This document shows positions 6,278 through 13,073 of a stretch of 16,598 nt of DNA, in pieces (the stretch's first letter is position 1; the number at the start of each line of letters is the position of its first letter). The notes below the pieces were generated by a model, which was not told where the DNA came from, did not search any database, and was given only the letters and a program-made list of their open reading frames with translations. The DNA lies in contig JASKZU010000134.1 of NCBI GenBank assembly GCA_030147455.1, positions 1-16,598 on the forward strand, given 5' to 3'. The stretch is from Planococcus sp. (in: firmicutes) (lineage in GTDB: Bacteria; Bacillota; Bacilli; Bacillales_A; Planococcaceae). The translations under genes were made by a program, and so were the position numbers.

Positions 6278-8713
6278 TTAGTATTCTTCCTGCTTAGGAA
6301 CCAGAACCTGGCGAGGCTTGCTGCCTTCATAAGGTCCGACCACTCCCCGCTGTTCCATTTGGTCTATCATGCGCGCTGCACGTGAATAGCCGACGCGGAA
6401 TCTACGCTGAAGCATCGACACCGATGCGGTCTGCATTTCAGTGACCAATTGAACCGCGTCATCGTAGAGTTCATCGGTCTCTGAATCCACACTCACTTCT
6501 TCTACATCACTCGGAATCATGTCTTCCTGGTACTGGGCTTTTTGCTGTTCAATTGAAAAGTCCACTACTTTTTCCACTTCTGCGTCGGATAAAAAGGCGC
6601 CTTGTACACGGACCGGCTTGGACTGGCCGGCACCGAGAAACAGCATGTCGCCGCGGCCAAGAAGCTTCTCGGCTCCACCCATGTCCAAAATTGTCCGGGA
6701 ATCGATGGCCGAAGAAACGGCAAAAGCAATTCGCGATGGGATGTTGGCTTTGATGACGCCGGTGATGACGTTGACGCTCGGACGCTGTGTTGCGATGATC
6801 AAATGAATGCCGGCAGCTCTTGCCATTTGCGCAAGACGTGTGATGGCGTCTTCCACTTCGTTAGAAGCAACCATCATCAAGTCGGCCAGTTCATCGACGA
6901 TGACGACGATAAACGGCAGTTTCGGATGTTTTTCTTCATTTTCATCATTGAAGTTCTGCACATACTCGTTATAGCCTTCGATGTTGCGTGTTCCGGTATG
7001 TGAGAACAATTCATAACGCCGCTCCATTTCAGAAACGATTTTCTTTAAGGCCTGTGCCGCTTTTCGCGGATCTGTAACAACTGGGGCCAAAAGATGCGGG
7101 ATGCCGTTATAGACGTTGAGTTCGACCATTTTCGGATCGATCATCATCATTTTGACTTCATGCGGTTTTGCCCGCATGATGATGCTCGTAATGATGCCGT
7201 TGATGCAGACAGACTTTCCGCTGCCTGTCGATCCTGCCACAAGCAAATGGGGCATTTTGTTCAGTTCGGTCATAACAGCTTGTCCTGTCACATCTCGCCC
7301 AAGGCCAAACAGCAATTTGGAATCCGGACGATTGTTTTCTTCGGATTCCAATACTTCCCGCAAGCTGACAACAGCCACTTCAGTATTGGGCACTTCGATC
7401 CCAATGGCTGACTTGCCGGGAATCGGTGCTTCGATGCGGATATCGCGCGCAGCCAGTGCAAGCGCCAAATCGTCATGAAGGCTGACAATTTTGCTCACTT
7501 TAACGCCTACATCCGGAAGCACTTCGTATTTCGTCACGGCCGGCCCTAAATGCACCTGCGTCACTTTGGCCCGGACACCGAAACTTTGAAATGTTTTTTC
7601 TAATTTTTTCGCGTTCTTTTGAATTCCTGAATATTCTCCGCTTTGGTCGCTATGCGGAGGCAATGTCAGCAAGTCGATCGATGGCAGCGTGTAATCTTCG
7701 TTTTCCGCTTCTTCTTTTATCGATATGACGGGCTCTTTTAAAATCTCGCCGGTTTCCGGGTCGACGTGTCTGGCTTCGCCGTTCTCGCCTGGTTCGATCG
7801 GCTGCGGCGCTGTTTCTTTTTTCGCTTTAACGTTTTCGGTAAACGCAGAAATAATCGGCTCTTTCTCTTGTTCTTGATCTGGTTGGCTGTCTGGTTCCTG
7901 GTCAAATACGAATGTTTTCTCGGATTCTTCCGATGTGTCGTCATAAGCCAATTGCTCGTTGATCTCCAATACTTTTTCGCTTGCTGTTTTGCCCGCTGGT
8001 TTTGTTTTCGGCTTTTGCTTTGCCGCTTGTTTCGGCTTGTCCGGTTTAAGGCGCACCGCGAACGAATGGACGGCTTTTCCTGCTGCCGGCAAGCGTTCCG
8101 CAATAAACGGCGCCGCGGTTTTTCCAGTCAGGATAATGGCACCGATGGATAAGAGGATAAACGCGATGACCCATGTACCGGCCGTGGCAAACAAGACGTG
8201 CAGCCCTGAATATAAAAATGCACCGAGTATGCCGCCGCCGGTTGCCTGGTAATCTCCCCAAACGGTTCCAGTCATCCGCGTCATCTTCGTAGTTTCAGAC
8301 AGCACATTACTTGAAGTAATAGGCAAAATCGAACCGGCGGCCCAAATCAAATGGCTCATAAGCAGGGCACCCGCCAAAACAAACAGCGATCCTGCCGCGA
8401 TTTTCGGGCGGACGGTCGGAACGCCGCGCTTTACCATGATGTGAAGTGCCGCAGCAATCAATGCCAATGGCACTAAAAAGGCCAGGTAGCCTGTGAGAAA
8501 TTCAGCGATGTTATTGAACATGCGCCCAATCAATCCTAGCCGGAATACCATCAGGATAGCGACGGCAATCATCAATAGCCCGATAACTTCATAGGCAATC
8601 ATTGGAATGGGCTGTTTGTTCTTGTTTGTTGTTCTCGGTTTTGCTTTCGCCTTTGTGCGCGGTTTGGTGCGCGGCTTTGCAGTCGTCTTCGTTGTGTTTC
8701 GGCTTCGCGCCAT
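6278..8713 (-). CDS. ftsK: DNA translocase FtsK/SpoIIIE
   Basis: Septum-located ATP-driven DNA pump that clears chromosomal DNA from the closing division site; 811 residues. A basic, Thr-rich N-terminal tail (2-32, repeated KPRT-like units) precedes about four membrane helices (roughly 36-62, 73-92, 105-127, 169-197). A charged Pro/Gln/Glu-rich linker follows (about 220-350). The motor has Walker A GSTGSGKS (494-501) and Walker B FIVVIVDELADL (601-612). The C-terminal winged-helix gamma domain (about 746-811, with RRFRVGYSRAARMIDQMEQR) reads polar DNA motifs. Start: ATG at 8713 with AGAGGGA 5 nt upstream. The open frame extends to 8893 but would overlap rnjB and is rejected. In sporulating relatives this protein is SpoIIIE; here sporulation is uncertain, so FtsK is the safer name. 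No promoter is visible directly upstream, only a hairpin after rnjB. Confidence 0.96.
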   Translation of the reverse strand: MARSRNTTKTTAKPRTKPRTKAKAKPRTTNKNKQPIPMIAYEVIGLLMIAVAILMVFRLGLIGRMFNNIAEFLTGYLAFLVPLALIAAALHIMVKRGVPTVRPKIAAGSLFVLAGALLMSHLIWAAGSILPITSSNVLSETTKMTRMTGTVWGDYQATGGGILGAFLYSGLHVLFATAGTWVIAFILLSIGAIILTGKTAAPFIAERLPAAGKAVHSFAVRLKPDKPKQAAKQKPKTKPAGKTASEKVLEINEQLAYDDTSEESEKTFVFDQEPDSQPDQEQEKEPIISAFTENVKAKKETAPQPIEPGENGEARHVDPETGEILKEPVISIKEEAENEDYTLPSIDLLTLPPHSDQSGEYSGIQKNAKKLEKTFQSFGVRAKVTQVHLGPAVTKYEVLPDVGVKVSKIVSLHDDLALALAARDIRIEAPIPGKSAIGIEVPNTEVAVVSLREVLESEENNRPDSKLLFGLGRDVTGQAVMTELNKMPHLLVAGSTGSGKSVCINGIITSIIMRAKPHEVKMMMIDPKMVELNVYNGIPHLLAPVVTDPRKAAQALKKIVSEMERRYELFSHTGTRNIEGYNEYVQNFNDENEEKHPKLPFIVVIVDELADLMMVASNEVEDAITRLAQMARAAGIHLIIATQRPSVNVITGVIKANIPSRIAFAVSSAIDSRTILDMGGAEKLLGRGDMLFLGAGQSKPVRVQGAFLSDAEVEKVVDFSIEQQKAQYQEDMIPSDVEEVSVDSETDELYDDAVQLVTEMQTASVSMLQRRFRVGYSRAARMIDQMEQRGVVGPYEGSKPRQVLVPKQEEY

Positions 8714-8739
8714 TAAGTTCCCTCTTTTCTTACGTAATG

Positions 8740-8780
8740 AAAAGGGATTCCTGCCGATAAAATCGGTATGGAATCCCTTT
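8740..8780 (-). terminator. Large hairpin between rnjB and ftsK (weak terminator or mRNA stabiliser)
   Basis: An 11-bp perfect stem GGAATCCCTTT (8770-8780) / AAAGGGATTCC (8741-8751) encloses a second 5-bp stem CCGAT/ATCGG (8754-8758 / 8762-8766). On the minus strand only four U follow before CAUUACG, so termination should be poor. It lies right after the rnjB stop and 27 nt before ftsK. With no visible ftsK promoter in the gap, ftsK probably depends on readthrough from rnjB or a promoter inside it. Confidence 0.55.
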
Positions 8781-8790
8781 ACTTGTATTC

Positions 8791-10458
8791 TTAGTATTCC
8801 ATAATGATCGGAATGATCATTGGACGCCGTTTTGTTTGCTGATACAAATACGAATTCAATGTATCGCGGATTTCCTGTTTGATATTGTTCCACTCAAACG
8901 CATCACGCGTAACGTATTTGTCGACCACCTTACGGACCAGCTGGCCAGATTCTTCAAGCAGCTGCTCGGATTCACGGACATAGACAAACCCTCTTGAAAT
9001 GATTTCGGGGCCTGAAGCGATCCGTTTTTCTTTGCGGTTCAATGTAATCACGATAATGAAGATGCCATCCTGCGACAACAGTTTGCGGTCACGCAATACG
9101 ATGTTGCCCACATCGCCGATGCCGATTCCGTCAATCAGCACATTGCCGGTTGTTACGCGTCCGCTCATGCGTACTTTTTCATTGCGGTACTCGACAACGT
9201 CGCCTTTGTCAGCGATAAAGATATCGGATTTAGCGATGCCAACCTGCTGGGCCACTTTAGAGTGGGCGATAAGCATTTTGTACTCGCCTTGAATCGGAAT
9301 AAAGTATTTCGGCTTCATCAAGTTCAGCATCATTTTCAAGTCTTCCTGGCTGCCGTGCCCGGAAACGTGGACTTTCTTATTGGACGTCAGGACGTTGGCT
9401 CCGGCTTTCGCCAGCTTGTTCATGGTCTGGAACATTTGCACTTCCATGCCCGGCGACGGTGTGAACGTAATCAACACTGTGTCCGTATCATTAATGCGGA
9501 TGTCTTTATGCTGGCGTCTTACCATTTTATCGAGTGCTTCTAAAGGTTCGCCTTGATTGCCGGTAACGATGACAACCACTTCGTTATCGTTGTATTTTTC
9601 CAAGTCTTTGACGGAAATGACTGTTTCCTCATCGACTTCCAAATAGCCAAGTCGCAGACCGACTTCATAGCTTTTTTCAAGGCTTTTTCCGACCACAGCC
9701 ACTTTTTTGCCGGTTTGCGTGGCAATATCGAACACTTGTTGGATGCGGATAAAGTTTGACGAATAAAGCGAGACCAGAATGCGTCCAGGCGCCTGGTGGA
9801 ATGCAGTTAAAATATGGTCTGCTACGACAGTTTCGGAAGTCGTATAACCTGGACGTTCCGCTTCTGTAGAATCGGACATAAGCATAAGTACGCCATCTTC
9901 GCCAAGTTTTGCCATTTTCGCGAAATCTGGGCGGTAAGCACCTTGCATTGACTGGTCGAATTTAAATTCGCCGGTATGGACAATTGCGCCTTCTGATGTA
10001 TGGAAGACGATGCCGAGCGCATCCGGAATGCTGTGCGTTGTATGGAAAAATGTCACATGGGTTTTATCGAAATTCATCCGGCTTTTGTTGGTTACTTCGA
10101 AAAACTTGTAATGCTTTAATGAACCTAGTTCTTTTACGTGTTCTTTTGCCAGCGCAATGGTCAGCTTCGAACCGTAGACCGGTGCTTGAACCTTTTTCAG
10201 CAAGTAAGCAATCGAACCGATTGCGTCTTCATGTCCGTGCGTCAGGAAAATGCCTTTGACACGGTCTTTGTTTTCTTCCAGGAACGTGACGTCCGGGATG
10301 ACGATATCGACACCCAGCATTTCGTCTTCCGGAAACATCAATCCGCTGTCGACTACAAACAAGTCTTCATCGATTTCAACTACATACATTGCTTTTCCGA
10401 TTTCTCCCACTCCACCGAGTGGTATTACTTTAATAACTTCGTTTTTAATTTTACTCAA
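8791..10458 (-). CDS. rnjB: Ribonuclease J, J2-like subunit
   Basis: Metallo-beta-lactamase/beta-CASP ribonuclease of the RNase J family, acting in mRNA decay and 5' processing, usually in complex with RNase J1; 555 residues, full length. The metal motif reads H74-G-H76-E-D78-A79, with Ala where J1 enzymes have His. HTGEFKFD (161-168) has Glu164 where J1 has Asp. FIPIQGEY (386-393) has Gln390 where J1 has a metal-binding His. The beta-CASP/RMMBL motif SGHGSQEDL (366-374) is intact. These losses, plus its place just before ftsK, fit RNase J2 (YmfA), the weakly active partner. Start: TTG at 10458, with a perfect AGGAGG 7 nt upstream. It has its own promoter (10505-10534). In B. subtilis dapG and dapA separate asd from this gene; here they are absent. 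Confidence 0.92.
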   Translation of the reverse strand: MSKIKNEVIKVIPLGGVGEIGKAMYVVEIDEDLFVVDSGLMFPEDEMLGVDIVIPDVTFLEENKDRVKGIFLTHGHEDAIGSIAYLLKKVQAPVYGSKLTIALAKEHVKELGSLKHYKFFEVTNKSRMNFDKTHVTFFHTTHSIPDALGIVFHTSEGAIVHTGEFKFDQSMQGAYRPDFAKMAKLGEDGVLMLMSDSTEAERPGYTTSETVVADHILTAFHQAPGRILVSLYSSNFIRIQQVFDIATQTGKKVAVVGKSLEKSYEVGLRLGYLEVDEETVISVKDLEKYNDNEVVVIVTGNQGEPLEALDKMVRRQHKDIRINDTDTVLITFTPSPGMEVQMFQTMNKLAKAGANVLTSNKKVHVSGHGSQEDLKMMLNLMKPKYFIPIQGEYKMLIAHSKVAQQVGIAKSDIFIADKGDVVEYRNEKVRMSGRVTTGNVLIDGIGIGDVGNIVLRDRKLLSQDGIFIIVITLNRKEKRIASGPEIISRGFVYVRESEQLLEESGQLVRKVVDKYVTRDAFEWNNIKQEIRDTLNSYLYQQTKRRPMIIPIIMEY

Positions 10459-10504
10459 TTGATTTCCTCCTAAAATAATTCACCCGTACAGATCCATAAT
10501 CTTC

Positions 10505-10534
10505 ATTATACGGTAATCGCCTGAAACAGTCCAA
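10505..10534 (-). promoter_or_regulatory. Sigma-A promoter of rnjB
   Basis: The minus strand has a perfect TATAAT (10505-10510) with TTGGAC (10529-10534) 18 bp upstream, 46 bp before the TTG start of rnjB. An ATAAT-GAAG-ATTAT inverted repeat overlaps the -10. The rest of the gap to the asd terminator (10535-10598) shows no gene or other clear element. Confidence 0.7.
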
Positions 10535-10598
10535 AGAAAAAATAAACCCGCCTTTCCTGCTCCGGCTCTAGAAGTCCAGCTGTTTTAGCGGTTTCTAC

Positions 10599-10657
10599 AA
10601 AAAAAGCCACCCGCTGCGTTCCGGAAAAGGCAAAATTCCGGAATCGAACGGATGGCT
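10599..10657 (-). terminator. Rho-independent terminator of asd
   Basis: A long two-part hairpin on the minus strand. The outer 9-bp stem AGCCATCCG/CGGGTGGCT (10649-10657 with 10605-10613, one G-U pair) carries an inner 8-bp stem of TTCCGGAA copies around a 9-nt loop. It is followed by seven U (10599-10605). It begins about 20 nt after the asd stop and isolates asd from rnjB. Confidence 0.88.
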
Positions 10658-10678
10658 AGAGCAGCACGGGCGATTGGT

Positions 10679-11713
10679 TTAAAGCAATTGCTCTTCGATC
10701 AGCGCTTCTGCAATTTGTACAGAGTTTAAAGCTGCTCCTTTGATCAGGTTGTCTGAAACGATCCACAAATGGTAGCCATTCGGATTGTCGAGGTCCTGGC
10801 GGATGCGGCCGACAAAAACATCATCTTTTCCAGCAGCCATCAGCGGCATTGGATATTCCTGTTTTGAAGGATCGTCTTGAAGGACGACGCCTGGTGCGCC
10901 GCTCAGCGCATCTCTTACTTGCTCGAGAGTGGGCGCCTGGCCAAACTCGGCATAAACCGATTCGGAATGTCCAGTCACAACCGGAAGGCGTACACAAGTC
11001 GCGGCAACCGCCAAGTCTTGTGTGCCCATAATTTTTTTCGTTTCATTGATCATTTTCATTTCTTCAAGTGTATAGCCGTTATCGGCAAACTGGTCGATTT
11101 GAGGAACCGCGTTGAACGCGATCGGAAAATGGCGCTCCGCTGATTTGACCGGCAGCACCTGTGCATGTGCTGTAGCAGCCCCATCGAAGTTCGACGCTTG
11201 GTCTTTTAATTCGTTGATCGCATCAATTCCAGCACCTGATACCGCTTGGTAAGTCGATACAATGATTTTCTTTAAGCCGAATTGCTCTTTTAATGGCTGC
11301 AGCGCACAAACCATTTGAATCGTCGAGCAGTTAGGGTTGGCAATGACGCCGGAATGTCCGGCAAGTGCCTGCTTGTTCACTTCCGGCACTACAAGCGGCA
11401 CATCTTCATTCATGCGAAAAGCGCTCGTGTTGTCGACCACGACTGCGCCGCGTTTGACGGCTTCAGGCGCAAATTTCTCCGAGACGCTGCCTCCTGCGCT
11501 GAACAATGCAATGTCGATTCCTTCGAACGACTCGGGTGTTGCTTCTTCGACAACATAGGTTTCGCCGTTGAACGTGATCTCGCTTCCTGCAGAACGTGCT
11601 GAAGATAAGAATTTAATCGTGCCGACCGGAAAGTTGCGTTTTTCCAACTGGTCTTTCATTTGCTGGCCAACCGCACCGGTGGCTCCCATGATCGCTACGT
11701 GATAAGTTTTCAC
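10679..11713 (-). CDS. asd: Aspartate-semialdehyde dehydrogenase
   Basis: Converts L-aspartyl-4-phosphate to L-aspartate 4-semialdehyde with NADPH, the branch point to lysine/diaminopimelate, threonine and methionine. The length of 344 residues is normal for the Gram-positive type. The NADP-binding loop GATGAVG lies at 10-16. The catalytic Cys is C129 in ANPNCS, with Q156 (TYQAVSGAG) and the acid/base H249 (PVVTGHSE) conserved. Start: GTG at 11713 with GGGGAG upstream. It has its own extended -10 promoter and strong terminator, so it appears to be a single-gene unit. In B. subtilis it is flanked by spoVFAB (dpaAB) and dapG-dapA; none of these is present here. Confidence 0.97.
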   Translation of the reverse strand: MKTYHVAIMGATGAVGQQMKDQLEKRNFPVGTIKFLSSARSAGSEITFNGETYVVEEATPESFEGIDIALFSAGGSVSEKFAPEAVKRGAVVVDNTSAFRMNEDVPLVVPEVNKQALAGHSGVIANPNCSTIQMVCALQPLKEQFGLKKIIVSTYQAVSGAGIDAINELKDQASNFDGAATAHAQVLPVKSAERHFPIAFNAVPQIDQFADNGYTLEEMKMINETKKIMGTQDLAVAATCVRLPVVTGHSESVYAEFGQAPTLEQVRDALSGAPGVVLQDDPSKQEYPMPLMAAGKDDVFVGRIRQDLDNPNGYHLWIVSDNLIKGAALNSVQIAEALIEEQLL

Positions 11714-11745
11714 TCTTTTCTCCCCTAACTAAACTGATTTGCGCT

Positions 11746-11754
11746 ATTGTAACA
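11746..11754 (-). promoter_or_regulatory. Extended -10 promoter of asd
   Basis: The minus strand reads TGT-TACAAT, an extended -10, 32 bp upstream of the asd GTG. The -35 region is poor. The 95-bp gap to mlpA has no room for a lysine riboswitch, and I see no terminator hairpin behind mlpA. Confidence 0.55.
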
Positions 11755-11808
11755 TAATTTAAGCGCCTGAAGGAATACATTATGGCAATTATCCGATTTG
11801 TTTGTTTA

Positions 11809-13014
11809 TCAACGAATGATGGATAGTGCCGGGGCACCGGACGTCAACTGCATCAACGACACTACATCATCCAATGTTACTGCATCAATCAGCCGGATGA
11901 TATCATCGGCTGTCTGATGCTTGCCGTGCAGCAATTCGTATTTACCGTTGCGGCTCATGCGAGCGGATGTGCTTTCGAGTCCCAGCAGCAAATTGCCTTT
12001 GATTTGCTCACGGGAATCCGCCACTTCCGATGCGGCGATATCGCCGTTACGCATGCGGCCGAGTGATGTTTCGATCAGTGCTTGCACTTCCTCGATTTGC
12101 TGGGGTGCTGTGCCCGCGTAAAGGGCAAGTGTTCCGTGATCGGAATAAGCCGAATGGTAAGAGTAGACAGAATAGGCCAACCCACGGTCTTCGCGAATTT
12201 CCTGGAACAAGCGCGAAGACATCGAACCACCGATAATATTATTGAGCACAGCAAGCGAAAACAGGCGGTCGTCTTTCAGCGACAATCCGGGATATCCGAG
12301 GCATAGATGCGCTTGTTCAATCGACTTTTCCTTTAATGACTGGCCTGCAGAAAATTGCGGTTCCTCATGCTTCGCAGTCGAGTTCGTACGTTCAAACTGA
12401 CCGAAGAGCTTTTCGATTTTCGCCAGAAGCGCCTGATCGATTTTCCCCGCTACTGATACAACTGTATTAGAAGGCGTGTAATGGCGTTCCATGAAATCCA
12501 AGATTTGCTGGCGTTCAAACTGCTCAAGTGTTTCATTCGTGCCGAGTATCGGCGCCCCCATCGAATGATTCGGATACATGACGCGCCACAACTGCTCGTG
12601 AACATCATCATCCGGCATGTCTTCTGTCATGCTGATTTCTTCTTTGACAACAAATCGCTCTTTGTCAATTTCCTCGGGTTCCATCACTGAATTGAAGAAC
12701 ATATCCGCCAACACTTCCACTGCATGCTGCGCGTGATGGTCGAGCACTTTGGCATAGTAGCACGTATATTCTTTGGACGTATAGGCATTTAAATCCCCGC
12801 CGATGCGGTCAAACTCACGGGCAATTTCTTTTGCACTGCGCGTGGCCGTTCCTTTAAACAGCAGATGTTCGATAAAATGGGTCATGCCGTTTTCTTGTGT
12901 CCGCTCATCGCGTGATCCCGTGTTGACGAAAATGCCGACAGCTACGGAACGGACGTGCGGAATATGTTCTGAAACGATTCGCAAACCGTTTTTGCATGTG
13001 TAAGTGGTGACCAT
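11809..13014 (-). CDS. mlpA: M16-family zinc peptidase (MlpA/YmxG)
   Basis: A 401-residue mitochondrial-processing-peptidase-like zinc protease with an intact inverted zinc motif, H46-F-I-E49-H50, and the expected distal ligand near E126 (in VVKEEIS). The C-terminal half (about 170-380) is the second M16 domain, including GGSMSSRLFQEIREDRGLAY. Start: ATG at 13014 with AGGAGG 6 nt upstream. It follows pnp directly; in B. subtilis ylxY stands between them. The pnp terminator ends only 19 nt before this ATG and no separate promoter fits in the gap. Expression therefore probably comes by readthrough or from a promoter inside pnp. The substrate of the family is not well defined; MlpA has been linked to control of extracellular protease production in B. 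subtilis. Confidence 0.93.
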   Translation of the reverse strand: MVTTYTCKNGLRIVSEHIPHVRSVAVGIFVNTGSRDERTQENGMTHFIEHLLFKGTATRSAKEIAREFDRIGGDLNAYTSKEYTCYYAKVLDHHAQHAVEVLADMFFNSVMEPEEIDKERFVVKEEISMTEDMPDDDVHEQLWRVMYPNHSMGAPILGTNETLEQFERQQILDFMERHYTPSNTVVSVAGKIDQALLAKIEKLFGQFERTNSTAKHEEPQFSAGQSLKEKSIEQAHLCLGYPGLSLKDDRLFSLAVLNNIIGGSMSSRLFQEIREDRGLAYSVYSYHSAYSDHGTLALYAGTAPQQIEEVQALIETSLGRMRNGDIAASEVADSREQIKGNLLLGLESTSARMSRNGKYELLHGKHQTADDIIRLIDAVTLDDVVSLMQLTSGAPALSIIR

Positions 13015-13033
13015 TGTAAACCTCCTGTATATG

Positions 13034-13063
13034 AAAAAAATTGCCGGCGGCTGGCCGGCAATT
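13034..13063 (-). terminator. Rho-independent terminator of pnp
   Basis: A perfect 10-bp stem AATTGCCGGC (13039-13048) / GCCGGCAATT (13054-13063) with a 5-nt loop is followed on the minus strand by a U-run (13034-13040). It starts 10 nt after the pnp stop codon and ends just before the mlpA ribosome binding site. Confidence 0.92.
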
Positions 13064-13073
13064 CCGTTTATTC

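Noticed and set aside
8714..8893. N-terminal extension of ftsK by 60 residues
   Set aside because: It runs through the intercistronic hairpin and the end of rnjB. ATG 8713 has a good ribosome binding site and gives the typical FtsK N terminus.
11714..11808. Lysine riboswitch or small gene (ymxH) between mlpA and asd
   Set aside because: The 95-bp gap holds an extended -10 promoter and ribosome binding site only; there is no aptamer-sized structure or open frame with a start signal.
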